In this document: in pieces, positions 5,363 through 14,207 of the stretch
How positions within the stretch are numbered: position 1 is the stretch's first letter
Layout of the letters: each line of letters opens with the position of its first letter
The notes under the pieces: model-generated
What the model was told of the DNA's origin: nothing
What the model saw: the letters and a program-made list of their open reading frames with translations, nothing else
The model's database searches: none
From: Methanocalculus sp. MSAO_Arc2
GTDB taxonomy: Archaea; Halobacteriota; Methanomicrobia; Methanomicrobiales; Methanocorpusculaceae
DNA: 15,713 bases
Assembly: GCA_003838065.1 (NCBI GenBank)
Contig: QZAC01000117.1
Span: 1-15,713 of the forward strand
Direction: 5' to 3'
Program-made: the position numbers and the translations under genes

Positions 5363-5617
5363 TCAGTGTCTATCCAAACCCCCCATCTCCATCACAACCG
5401 CCCCCGGCACCGCCTCCGTCAGATCCCGCACCGTCTCCGGGTGGCAGGTGGAGGAGAGTACCTGGCAGGTTTCGGCAAGGTCTGCAATCGCATCATAGGC
5501 ATTCTTCCTCCGGGCCGGATCGATGTTCACCAGGATGTCGTCGAAGATGATTCTGACCGGCACCGAGGAGGTGGCATAATCGCGGATATAGCCGAACCGG
5601 AGGGCAAGATGAGCTGT
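5363..5617 (-). pseudogene. C-terminal fragment of a large SbcC/YhaN-like ATPase, copy 1
   Basis: The minus strand reads EQLI, then after a one-base loss LRFGYIRDYATSSVPVRI, then IFDDILVNIDPARRKNAYDA and on to TCHPETVRDLTEAVPGAVVMEM before TGA at 5363. REQL...LAL is the ABC signature-helix neighbourhood, IIFDDILVN is Walker B with its acidic pair, and TCHPE lies at the H-loop. That is the end of an SMC/Rad50-like AAA-type ATPase of the YhaN group. Everything N-terminal (Walker A and coiled coils) is missing and there is a frameshift near 5600. It lies between HIT and jetC. A shorter copy of the same tail lies at 1425-1560. It is dead; the similarity between the two is directly visible. Confidence 0.8.
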
Positions 5618-5672
5618 TCGTTAATTACCTTTTAAGAGCCACCGGAGATGGACATGACATCCTCTCTTGTGA

Positions 5673-8600
5673 TCAAACCCATCCTGTAATATCTTCTCTT
5701 CTCTGCCGCTCGACCCTGTGTAGTTCCATCCCCGCCCCTGTGAACCTGATCCCTATTCTGGTCCTGCCCGAGGCCGATGTCTCCTCAGTGAGGATATGAT
5801 TGACTTGGAAGAACTCCCGCACATCTGCACCGATATTATGCCCCGAACAGATGATCTGGACATTGTTGCGCTCAAGGATCGATCTGATCTTCTCCCAGAG
5901 ATAGTGTGCACCTGTCGAGCCGAAGGGATTGTCGACGATAAGCACCTTTGCAGTCTTCATATCATATCGGTCGAGGACGATCTCCCGGATCGCGGACATG
6001 ATGACCACAAGAAAGATGATATACATCGTATTCTCCTGACCATCTGAGGCCTTGATCCTCTCCCACTCTTGTAGAGGGTGGGAGGCGATATCGATCTTGC
6101 GTATTTTGACAATGATCTGCCCCATATCCAGCACTCTACCCACCAGCTGGTCCGGCATGAGTGCCTTTTCCAGTTCTTCCCGCCCCATCCCGCCAGTCTG
6201 GATCTGGCGGGTGAGATTCTGGATATACTGCTGCATCGTTCCTTCTGCCATCTCGCTCGAGTACTCACAGGTCTCGAAGTTAATATGCAACATCTCATAT
6301 GTCCGCCCGTCGATCTCTATCTTCGAGGCTGCAGGGAATTTTTTCAGATAATCCCTGTATTGCCGTGCGATCCCAAGGGCCTGAGCCACGATCTTTGTCT
6401 CGGCTTCACGCAGCCCTTCTACCATCTCTCTGGTTATGGCAATGTGTGACCTGATCATCCCGGCAGATTCATCCAGGCTCTGGCGAGTTGAATATGCATC
6501 ATCCAGGTTCTCCGCTGCTCTGAGTTTTCTGCGGATCTCGTTTACAAACTCGAAAGCGACTGTGACTCCGCTGAGATCTTCGATGACCTTATTTATACTG
6601 ATCTCAAGGTTTTTCCTGCTTTTTTTAACCCTTTGATCATTTGAAGCTAGTTCCTGTCTAAGAACAGTATAGGGAATCAGGTCTCCAGCCGGAGGCGATA
6701 TCCTACCTGCAAAACGGTAGACCCCGTCGAGCATTTCATAATTCCGATAATGAGTCTCCAGATTACTCCGTTCTTTCTCAGCTTCTTTGTCTGCACTGTT
6801 CAGGGCTGTGATCTCGTCCCTGGTGAGCACACGTATGTCATGCTGCCTATCCAATTCCACTATAAATGGAGAGGCATAAAGGAGATCCGGATCACGGAGA
6901 TAGGGCTCATCGGCTTCTCTGTTGAATCTCTCTTCCTCTTTCTCCAAGTCGTGAGTTTGATAACGATACTCTGTCTCAGCCGTTTCAAATCTCTTTTTTG
7001 CCCTCTCCAAGGGGCCTCTAAGGGCTTCCACCCCATCCTCCAGTTCCTGGATGACCTCTTTTGGAATACGTTCATGAGGATTGCGATCTTCGATCTCGGC
7101 AATGGAGACCTGATAATTCCTGATGTCGGCTATTGCACCATCCGCTTCGCTTCTATCTCTGGCAATCATCTCACGGACATGACCGATATCTTTAATGACC
7201 CCGTCAACTGTCTCCTTTGCGGCAAAGTAATCAGCCGTGAGTTGGGAGAGATCTGTGTCTGGAAGAGGTTCAATCCCATCTCTCTCATGTTCACGGTACT
7301 TTTCACATGCCTCCGTCACAGTCTGGAGATGGCCATTCAATTGTCTGTTCGACTCTTCCTTTTTCTTTAGGTCCAGTTCTCCCTTGGCGATCCTGGCATC
7401 GATCTTTTCAAGTTCCGTTTCGCACTCTTTTCCGTATTGGATTTTCTTTTGAAGATCACTCAAGACTGATTGCTTTTTTTGGGTTATTTCCTGAATTTCT
7501 ATGAGCATCAGACGCTTTCTATCGAAAAGATTGACATCCACCCTTTTTCTCTCCAGGTTTGCCTGTCTCTCTGGAAGGATGTTTCTGTCATCTTCAATCG
7601 CATTCAGAACCTCAGCATGCCGGGCGATTTTTTCATTTCGAGCCTCTTCATATCCTCGGATCTCGGTTTCTTTTCGCTCCCGATATGTGGTGGGAAAACG
7701 CAGGAGAAACATTGATAGGGTATCTTGGTTCTTCCGGACCCCGCTCAGCTCCTCCTCAACCCGAACGCTTTCCTCCGTGATTCCATCGATTGACTTCCTA
7801 AGTTGTTCCGCCTCACGATCACTATCGAGTATGCGGAGCGTGTATTCCGGCGGCCTGGATGGGATATAAATATCCCCAAGGGTGAGGTGTCTATTCTCCC
7901 TGAGATGGTCGTAACTAGTGATGATTATTTGGGCGTCCTGAACATTGGCAGGGATGCTGGAGGGATTCTTAACAATTGCCTCGTAGTCTCGGGGAAGGAA
8001 GAGGATGGCTTTTGAAAGCCAGGGAGCAATAGCGAGTTTCTCCTCTCTTTCATTTAAGGATAGGTTTTTCAGGTATTTTGCCCCGCTTGTAACCTCCTTA
8101 TATTTCTCGGGGAGGATATCAAGGGCCTCCTGAGTATCTCTGTTCAGGGCAACACCATAGTGCAGTATCCCCTCTAGTTCCCTCTCCAGAGAGATGCGGC
8201 GATCCTTTTGGTTCCTGAGAGATTCCTCCAGCTCATTGATTCGATCATTTAGATGTGCACTGCAGGCCACAAAATTGTCCATCCCATAAAGGCCGGCAAT
8301 CTGGCGTGCTATATACTCTTCATGAGCATAGGTGTCTAGCTCCCTCTTCACACGGTCTATCTCAATGCCCCGTAATTCAATCTGCTCTCTCAGACCCTTT
8401 TCTGACGCTTCGTTTCCTGCAAGCCGCCTCTTTGTTTCATCGATCTCTGCAAAGAGACTATCACAGGCACCTTTTTCCTGTGTAATACGCTTCTCAGTCG
8501 CCTCAATTAGCGTGGGGACATGTTCCGAGAGCCCTGCATCGACGCGGGGACATTCTTTCTGTTTCTTTCGGAGATCAGCCTCTTTTTCTTCCAGTTCTGT

Positions 8601-10070
8601 GATATGCTCTTGCAAACTGGCAATTGCACGACTATTTTCCTCGATCCTCGTTGTGATGCTGCCGAGAGCTCGCTCCAATTGTTTGTTTGCCTCTTTTAGG
8701 GCATCCTCATCTTTTTTTCCTCTCTTAAGATCTTCAGTGAACCTCTGTTTTTCTCGAAGAGAATGGATAAGAAGTGTCTTTCCAACTCTCTGGAGCCTTG
8801 TGAAGACCACGGTATGATCACGTGTAATATTCTCAATGTACTCCTCGTTTTTTCTGATCTCTGCCTGCAAATCCCTGCACTTGAGATATTTATTAATTGC
8901 CCAGGCACATTTCACTTCATATTCCTGTGCTTTCATCGCCTCATGGAGACGCCGCTTCTCTTCTTCAGCGATTTTAAGATCATTGCGGAGGTTATTGACC
9001 TCAACGGTTTTGATGATGAGCCTGATTCTCTCTATCTCTGTTTCAATGGACTTAAGTTCGGTCTCTTTCGTGAGGATCTTCTCTTTGAGGTTGCGGATCT
9101 CTTCCTCCTTATGTTCGAGCGCTTTCTGATGTGCTACATATTGTGATGAAGCCCTCTGTTTTGCCTCTTCGAATGCTTGGAATGACCCGATCAACTCCTG
9201 ATTGAACCCCTGTAGAGTGGTTATACCATCCATGAGGTGTTCATAGTCGTGCAGGGATTTCTGTTCCTCCTGCAACCTTGTGAGTTGTTCCTGGCACTGA
9301 TAGAGTGCATCCGCTAGAGACTTCTCATTCGACCCTTCGAATTCTTCTCCGGTTCTTAGCGACTGTTTGTGCTGGAGGCACTTCTCAATCGTCTTTATCA
9401 GGAGTTTTTCTACAAGCGTTCGTGAAGATCTGAAATCCCGGAAATATGACTTCAGGAAATTTTCCTGCTTGTTGATCTGTTTAATAAACTCCCATTCTGG
9501 CTCAAGAAGACAGTATGTCTTGATCTTTTCAATGTACTCTTTTTTTACGTCGGTGATCCAGATGTCATTACCTGCCTTTGCCTTTTCCCTGAGCATCTTC
9601 TGGGTATCGGTATAATCCCTGACCACAAAGTCACCTTTCTCCCTCCAGCAAAGGTGGATTTTTTCAAGGTCGAGATCGTTTGGCCCGTCGTAAAGATGAA
9701 TATAGGTGAAATATTTGATCCCATCATTTTTCTCTCCCTCATCCTGGTCTGACCTTCTTTTCGCGCAAAAACCTGTCAAAAGATATTTTTTCTCTGCAAT
9801 GCCCTCTTCCAGTTCCCACTCGGCTAGGACGTGAGTGGTGCGATTCTGGTCTCCGCCCCGGAACATATCCTTGAATGGATGGTTTGTGTCGAGGGAGGTG
9901 TTCGGGAGGAGGCACTGGAGCATGAGCATCAGCAGGACAGACTTTCCACCGCCATTCCTCAGTTCATATGTGGCGTTCCTGCCATAGAAGGGCATTATAA
10001 AGTCTTCATATACACCCTTCCCGTCGTCGAACTGGGCATTCACAATCCTTACATGCTGGAGTTTAGGCAT
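5673..10070 (-). CDS. jetC: JetC: SMC/MukB-like ATPase of a Wadjet plasmid-restriction system
   Basis: This 1465-residue protein is the DNA-loop-extruding motor of Wadjet. An N-terminal ATPase half carries Walker A LRNGGGKS (37-44, K43). Long coiled coils run at about 260-590 and 755-1120, around a globular hinge-like part at about 630-750. A C-terminal ATPase half has a signature-like SDGQE (1342-1346), Walker B VLIVDNPFG (D1380) and an H-loop CSGH (H1411). Asn1381 stands where many ABC ATPases have the catalytic Glu, and the first Gly of Walker A is Leu. The start at 10070 (MPKLQHVRIVNAQF) is chosen over one 33 bases upstream because ggag lies seven bases before it and the first beta strand begins there. 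It overlaps the jetB stop by 8 bases (ATGCCTAA). It should assemble with JetA and JetB and present DNA to JetD. Family confident; subtype tentative. Confidence 0.9.
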   Translation of the reverse strand: MPKLQHVRIVNAQFDDGKGVYEDFIMPFYGRNATYELRNGGGKSVLLMLMLQCLLPNTSLDTNHPFKDMFRGGDQNRTTHVLAEWELEEGIAEKKYLLTGFCAKRRSDQDEGEKNDGIKYFTYIHLYDGPNDLDLEKIHLCWREKGDFVVRDYTDTQKMLREKAKAGNDIWITDVKKEYIEKIKTYCLLEPEWEFIKQINKQENFLKSYFRDFRSSRTLVEKLLIKTIEKCLQHKQSLRTGEEFEGSNEKSLADALYQCQEQLTRLQEEQKSLHDYEHLMDGITTLQGFNQELIGSFQAFEEAKQRASSQYVAHQKALEHKEEEIRNLKEKILTKETELKSIETEIERIRLIIKTVEVNNLRNDLKIAEEEKRRLHEAMKAQEYEVKCAWAINKYLKCRDLQAEIRKNEEYIENITRDHTVVFTRLQRVGKTLLIHSLREKQRFTEDLKRGKKDEDALKEANKQLERALGSITTRIEENSRAIASLQEHITELEEKEADLRKKQKECPRVDAGLSEHVPTLIEATEKRITQEKGACDSLFAEIDETKRRLAGNEASEKGLREQIELRGIEIDRVKRELDTYAHEEYIARQIAGLYGMDNFVACSAHLNDRINELEESLRNQKDRRISLERELEGILHYGVALNRDTQEALDILPEKYKEVTSGAKYLKNLSLNEREEKLAIAPWLSKAILFLPRDYEAIVKNPSSIPANVQDAQIIITSYDHLRENRHLTLGDIYIPSRPPEYTLRILDSDREAEQLRKSIDGITEESVRVEEELSGVRKNQDTLSMFLLRFPTTYRERKETEIRGYEEARNEKIARHAEVLNAIEDDRNILPERQANLERKRVDVNLFDRKRLMLIEIQEITQKKQSVLSDLQKKIQYGKECETELEKIDARIAKGELDLKKKEESNRQLNGHLQTVTEACEKYREHERDGIEPLPDTDLSQLTADYFAAKETVDGVIKDIGHVREMIARDRSEADGAIADIRNYQVSIAEIEDRNPHERIPKEVIQELEDGVEALRGPLERAKKRFETAETEYRYQTHDLEKEEERFNREADEPYLRDPDLLYASPFIVELDRQHDIRVLTRDEITALNSADKEAEKERSNLETHYRNYEMLDGVYRFAGRISPPAGDLIPYTVLRQELASNDQRVKKSRKNLEISINKVIEDLSGVTVAFEFVNEIRRKLRAAENLDDAYSTRQSLDESAGMIRSHIAITREMVEGLREAETKIVAQALGIARQYRDYLKKFPAASKIEIDGRTYEMLHINFETCEYSSEMAEGTMQQYIQNLTRQIQTGGMGREELEKALMPDQLVGRVLDMGQIIVKIRKIDIASHPLQEWERIKASDGQENTMYIIFLVVIMSAIREIVLDRYDMKTAKVLIVDNPFGSTGAHYLWEKIRSILERNNVQIICSGHNIGADVREFFQVNHILTEETSASGRTRIGIRFTGAGMELHRVERQRREDITGWV

Positions 10071-10812
10071 CGCCTTCTCCCCCGGACTCGCCAAGGCCCT
10101 CAATGAAGGCCCTCAGGTCGGCCTGGATCTCCTCATTGCTGTAGGTCCAGGCGATGATCGCCTTGCACCGGGGAGTGAGGTAGACAGCCCCGTCGTGCTC
10201 CCTGACAATCTGGTTTTTCTCCATAAAGGCGATGGTGCTGTTAACCAGAGCATTCTTTGAACTTATACCTCGCTGTTTTATCTCATCGCTCTCATCTGGC
10301 CTGAATTCTGCCGAAGGTAGTCTATTCCATGTTTCAGCAATAACTTTAAAGTTAAACTGATGGCCTTCGCTGGTCATCTCCAGATCCTCGAGTGCCTCCA
10401 TTGCCTTTATTTTCTTCTCGATCACCTCAAGGAGACGGTTTTTATGCACCTTCTCCAGATACGGTTCACGGCTAGAGTCACGATAAAATTCTGCTATGAG
10501 GACGTGCATGATAAAGAATGCCGTGTACATTTCGGGATTTTTGAACCCGTACCCCAGACTATTTTTAATCTCGGTGTTTGAGAGGCCAAAGATCGGGTTG
10601 TTTATGCCGGGGCTGAGATAGAATGCATCGTGGTACCTGCACAGGATGAGTCCCTGCTTTCTCGCACAGATCTCCAGCGCCTCCCGTACCTCGGTTTCCT
10701 GGTCATACCATAAAAATTCGCGAGGGTTATCACTACGTGTGATCGACCCATTCTTCAGGATGGAATAAAAGATATCGAGAGCTGCCCCAAGATTTTCTTC
10801 GTCAAACTTCAT
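10063..10812 (-). CDS. jetB: JetB: MukE-like (KITE) subunit of Wadjet
   Basis: This 249-residue, mostly helical protein sits where JetB/MukE belongs, between the kleisin and the SMC gene. In SMC complexes of this type the JetB dimer binds the kleisin and contacts DNA. Visible motifs are YLSPGINNPIFGLSNTEI (65-82), recalling the DUF6063-type JetB group, and a C-terminal winged-helix-like part, NALVNSTIAFMEKNQIV (187-203) followed by a small beta hairpin (GAVYLTPR). The tail is Gly/Glu-rich. The ATG at 10812 overlaps the jetA stop by 11 bases, which implies translational coupling and supports the start. Assignment rests mainly on position, length and predicted fold. Confidence 0.8.
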   Translation of the reverse strand: MKFDEENLGAALDIFYSILKNGSITRSDNPREFLWYDQETEVREALEICARKQGLILCRYHDAFYLSPGINNPIFGLSNTEIKNSLGYGFKNPEMYTAFFIMHVLIAEFYRDSSREPYLEKVHKNRLLEVIEKKIKAMEALEDLEMTSEGHQFNFKVIAETWNRLPSAEFRPDESDEIKQRGISSKNALVNSTIAFMEKNQIVREHDGAVYLTPRCKAIIAWTYSNEEIQADLRAFIEGLGESGGEGDA

Positions 10813-12331
10813 TCTGTCGTTCTCCTATAAAGTCAAGGTACGAGACGTACACGTCTCTCTCATCGGTGAGGGGCACTCTAATTTCTGGCCTGGATCTGAC
10901 CCTGATCGTGTCAACCTTTGCTTTCATTTCGGTTGCAGTAGAGATAAGGATCCTCTCGATCGGTCCCTGCCGCTCTTCAGGTGTGTGGAGATCAAAGACC
11001 GTTTGATATGGTTCTTTCTCCTCCTGCCGTACGCCCTTATTCAACTCGATCAAAAAGGGGATCAGATCGATATGAGCCACTCCCTCGCACCCATAGTGCT
11101 CTCTGACCAGATCCAGGAACCCGGGTAAGTCAAGGCGTCCCCCTTCAAAGAGGGCATAGAGAAGCACTGATGCATAGGTTGTGAATGTATTCACCTGCCG
11201 TTCACGGACTATATCGTCAGGTGATTTCTTTGTATCATCCCACTCCTCTTTTACTCGTGTCTCTGCAATCTCTGCTTTCTTTCCGAGGATATTCTGAGGC
11301 TCGAATAGTTTGCAAAGACTGAACGTTTTACCGGGATCAGGGAGGAGTAGGGGGAGCATCTCCACCACCTGTACGTCGTTTGGGAGGTTAAATTGTATGT
11401 GGTTTTCGAGGGTTTTCTGGAACTGATAGCGGCGGTCAAACAGCGAGTGCAACCTGACATTTTTGATATGTTCATATTCCGAGGGGATTGTTGTGTAGTC
11501 TTCAAGAAGTTTGTTATGGAGTCTATAGCCGCTGTCCAGTTCATCTGAGAGTTCTTTTATGGTGATGAAGTCTTCTTCGGCGCCAAAGGAGCGGGAATGA
11601 TCAGTTATCCTCTTCGAATCCTCGGAGATAGCCTGGAGAGTATTCTGGACCTGACCAAAAAGTTCCTCTTCTTGCTCAAGCTGAGAGATAACATCCCTCG
11701 TGTAGGTGGTGAATTTTTCCACGACGTCGGGGTCTCCGTAGATCATACTGTCAATAAGGGCCTGTCTTTTCCCCTTTTTCCTATGTACTTCGAGGTTGAG
11801 GTTCCTTACCGTTTCAAGGGCGTTCCTGAAGGATCCACTCTCTATCTGCTTTTTAAAGAGGATCAGAGCGATCGTGACTCTGGACTCTTCGGGGAGTTCC
11901 TTTATGGTGATCATAAACTCAAGGCCCGCGTCGGTGATCTGATAGGCGCCATCGCTCACGTTGTACTCGACGAGATGGACATAGCGGTCGACCTGCTGGT
12001 TTCTGACAGGATCAAGGTACTGAAATCGGTACAGTTCACCATAGGGTGTGGTCTCAAGATCGCCGAGCACGGTCCGTGTGACCTCCTGGAAGTCAAACTT
12101 TTGCCCAGGGTACATCTCTTTCATCATACCTTCGATATATCCCCGGACTTCTTCGGGTCTGACGTTACGTCCCTGTAGGCGACCTTTTTCGATGAGAAAT
12201 GTCAATACGCCAAGGGAGAGGAAGGGTGCGTCATAGTCCCTTTTCTGGCCATAGGCCTTAAAAAATGGATAAAAACACACCAGATGCTCCATGCGTTCGT
12301 TGATATCTTTAAAATGTCTCTGATAATCCAA
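10802..12331 (-). CDS. jetA: JetA: MukF-like kleisin of Wadjet
   Basis: This 509-residue protein fits JetA (DUF5716-type), the kleisin that links the two heads of JetC and recruits JetB. The N-terminal 90 residues (FYPFFKAYGQKRDYDAPFLS and on) look like the winged-helix region that drives dimerisation. The middle (about 150-290) is strongly helical with heptad-like stretches, and the C-terminal third ends in a compact basic/acidic domain. The start is a TTG at 12331, supported by AGGAGG about ten bases upstream and by an N-terminus continuous with the family-like sequence. An ATG at 12292 is the alternative and would lose 13 residues. The gene overlaps the end of jetD by 23 bases and the start of jetB by 11, so it is translated as part of one operon. 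Confidence 0.85.
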   Translation of the reverse strand: MDYQRHFKDINERMEHLVCFYPFFKAYGQKRDYDAPFLSLGVLTFLIEKGRLQGRNVRPEEVRGYIEGMMKEMYPGQKFDFQEVTRTVLGDLETTPYGELYRFQYLDPVRNQQVDRYVHLVEYNVSDGAYQITDAGLEFMITIKELPEESRVTIALILFKKQIESGSFRNALETVRNLNLEVHRKKGKRQALIDSMIYGDPDVVEKFTTYTRDVISQLEQEEELFGQVQNTLQAISEDSKRITDHSRSFGAEEDFITIKELSDELDSGYRLHNKLLEDYTTIPSEYEHIKNVRLHSLFDRRYQFQKTLENHIQFNLPNDVQVVEMLPLLLPDPGKTFSLCKLFEPQNILGKKAEIAETRVKEEWDDTKKSPDDIVRERQVNTFTTYASVLLYALFEGGRLDLPGFLDLVREHYGCEGVAHIDLIPFLIELNKGVRQEEKEPYQTVFDLHTPEERQGPIERILISTATEMKAKVDTIRVRSRPEIRVPLTDERDVYVSYLDFIGERQNEV

Positions 12332-13403
12332 AGTCCTTCATCCTCCTGAGTTCCATGGAGGTGAGGGCCTCCTGTGGGAGATATCTCTCCTCTGTAATGA
12401 TCCACTCGATTGCCGCCCTGCTCTCATCGTTAAAAGCATCTATAAATGGAAAGAGAGAAATCTGAGATCGGTTTTGTTCTGTCCTGAGAGGTCGGGCATT
12501 TTGGGGGCCCACTTTCTTTAGGATGGCGGTGTAGAGGGATGTAGCAGGCCTAATGCCATAGTCCGGGTAGCGTGCCTGTAAGCGGTTATAGATTGCAATC
12601 CCCTCCCTGTCAATGTCCCCGAAATAGAAATAAAGGTCGTTCGGTTTCCCACCTACGGTTTTGATGTACTCAAATTTTTTCACAATCGCGTTCCCTTCAC
12701 CATAGATAACCATGTTTATGCCGTTAAACTCTCCTGAAGTCAGCGCCTGCTGCACGGTCCAGAAGGTATCCTTGTTCTCAATAATCAGAACCTTTCTCGC
12801 TGCCTTCCCCTGCTCTGCGCTGAAGCCCTTCTCAATGTAGAAAAAGGGTTCAAACACCTTTTTCGCCCTGATGTCTTCGAGTGTCAGACCAAGATTCCTG
12901 AGAATCGCTTCGCCGTTGACTGATGAATGCCGGGGTTCGTCGATCGCCTTCTCGTCGCCAAATATCTCATAGGAGCGTTCTTTGACGGTCAGAACCTCAT
13001 CATCATCTCTGCGGATCAGATCCCTGATCCTGAGGACGGCGTCCCGGTCCTTGCGGTAGTCGTCAGCATGTTTTGCGTAGTAATCAATGCACATTGGATG
13101 GGGAAGAGAATAGAGTTCATTATAATGCTCCGCAGAAAGAGATGCTTCTCTTTTTATGATCAGGTCACGCCGGATGATAAATTTGTCAGGAAGTCCGTCA
13201 TATACGGTGAGCAACCGTGCATTCTTGAGTGGGACAAGCACGCCCTCCTGGATGAAGTTTTGGATAGCGAAGATGAACTGCTTTTGCCTCTCGGTGTTTG
13301 TGAAGAGGTTGATTCCATCGTCTTTGAGGAGTGTGTTTATATCGCCAAGGGCAATCCGCTTATTTTTATGCTGAAGGAGGAGCGCCCGGATTTTTTTCTG
13401 CAT
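12309..13403 (-). CDS. jetD: JetD: Toprim nuclease of Wadjet
   Basis: This 364-residue protein is JetD, the nuclease that cleaves circular plasmid DNA after JetABC has extruded it. The N-terminal part (about 1-80) is helical with an LGDINTLL turn and looks DNA- or complex-binding. The C-terminal part (about 200-350) is a Toprim domain related to the topoisomerase VI A subunit. It has the catalytic Glu in VLIIENKDTF (E209), YGEGN at 234-238, the DxD pair in FYFGDIDREG (D263, D265) and a downstream ERYLPQEAL (339-347) typical of the JetD family. All metal-binding acids are present, so it should be active. The start at 13403 has no ribosome site, which fits a leaderless first gene. The nuclease being first in the operon is a subtype clue, since many described Wadjet loci have jetD last. 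Confidence 0.9.
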   Translation of the reverse strand: MQKKIRALLLQHKNKRIALGDINTLLKDDGINLFTNTERQKQFIFAIQNFIQEGVLVPLKNARLLTVYDGLPDKFIIRRDLIIKREASLSAEHYNELYSLPHPMCIDYYAKHADDYRKDRDAVLRIRDLIRRDDDEVLTVKERSYEIFGDEKAIDEPRHSSVNGEAILRNLGLTLEDIRAKKVFEPFFYIEKGFSAEQGKAARKVLIIENKDTFWTVQQALTSGEFNGINMVIYGEGNAIVKKFEYIKTVGGKPNDLYFYFGDIDREGIAIYNRLQARYPDYGIRPATSLYTAILKKVGPQNARPLRTEQNRSQISLFPFIDAFNDESRAAIEWIITEERYLPQEALTSMELRRMKDFGLSETF

Positions 13404-13800
13404 TAGATCATTGATTTATTTATCTCTTGTCTGATAGTTTATTCGGTTGATTAGTATCTCCGAAAAGAATGTTAGTGGCTTAATAACCTCCATTTTTGAC
13501 TTGATAGCAAGTCGTTTACGATCTTCAATAACTCCCTGATGATCAATCGATCAATACCCATATACAGATGTGATATGGATACGGCAACATCCTACATATC
13601 ATGGTTTTGTCTAGCAAAATAGATTTCAAGCATCTAAAGCAATTAAAAAATAATTTTAAAACTATTAAGCATATTAAAAACTCCTTATAGAGAATAATGC
13701 TTATGATACCCACAAGAACCACAGGCAACCAAGATAAAAATAAAATGGCCCATCTTTCCTTGGGGTAAATAAGGCTGATCTAATTTTAAGACTAAATTCC
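13404..13800. other. AT-rich spacer between jetD and the dead HIT copy
   Basis: No gene is supported here. The jetD promoter must lie near the left end; gaataaac (about 13437-13444) and ataaataaat (about 13414-13424) on the minus strand are weak TATA candidates. A 29-codon frame at 13601-13690 (+) is Lys/Asn-rich and probably chance. A small direct repeat gatcaatcgatcaat sits at about 13537-13551. Confidence 0.4.
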
Positions 13801-13819
13801 ATGAAAAAAACATATATCT

Positions 13820-14040
13820 CATCGAGATCAGAGGATATGAACCATTGTCAATCTGAATGATCAGAGGAAAGTGAACGGTGATTGAATGATAAACGATAAT
13901 AGGAACCCCTGCCCCTTCTGTGCCCCTTCCCCTCCTTAATCCTCCTTGCAAACGACCACACCTTTCGCCCGCTTCGACCTGAACCCGATGAGCCCCGGCC
14001 ACCTTCTCCTCATACCCTTCCGGCACGTGATAGCGTTCTT
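13820..14040 (+). pseudogene. Broken second copy of the HIT gene (leader and N-terminal half)
   Basis: The leader (gatcagaggatatgaacc, 13826-13843) matches the leader of the intact HIT gene, and the start codon ATG has become ATT at 13844-13846. The following 65 or so bases have diverged. Then CCCCTGCCCCTTCTG...GC and the stretch from caaacgacc through gagccccggccacct to ttccggcacgtg match codons 16-57 of the intact copy, with an in-frame TAA and a small deletion. The match ends at about 14040, where AT-rich sequence takes over. It is dead. It has the same orientation as the intact HIT gene, and the Wadjet operon lies between them. Confidence 0.85.
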
Positions 14041-14159
14041 TCAGTGTGGTCGAATTGATTTCCTTACATTGAGTAATCCGCAACTTAAAAACCACATCGC
14101 AATAATTGAGAAGATATGAAAGTACTTTCTGAAAAACAGAATGAGTATTATTTTTTGAA

Positions 14160-14174
14160 ACATATATTTTTAAA
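14160..14174 (+). promoter_or_regulatory. TATA box of the NucS/DUF91-like gene
   Basis: The stretch acatatatttttaa lies about 40 nt before the ATG at 14208, predicting transcription from about 14193 and a leader of about 15 nt that contains gggatggga. Confidence 0.5.
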
Positions 14175-14207
14175 GGGCTAAGCAACAAGGTAGTGTTGGG
14201 ATGGGAA

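Noticed and set aside
6750..7370. 206-residue hydrophobic plus-strand frame inside jetC
   Set aside because: Antisense to the coiled-coil coding region; the complement of Glu/Lys codons gives false Phe/Leu-rich, membrane-like frames.
11597..12178. 193-residue plus-strand frame inside jetA
   Set aside because: Antisense to a well-supported kleisin gene with good codon continuity on the minus strand.
13601..13690. 29-codon plus-strand frame, Lys/Asn-rich
   Set aside because: Short, in AT-rich DNA, with no ribosome site or recognisable motif.
13685..14188. 167-residue open frame on the minus strand
   Set aside because: It runs antisense through the HIT relic and its composition follows that copy's complement; no family resemblance.
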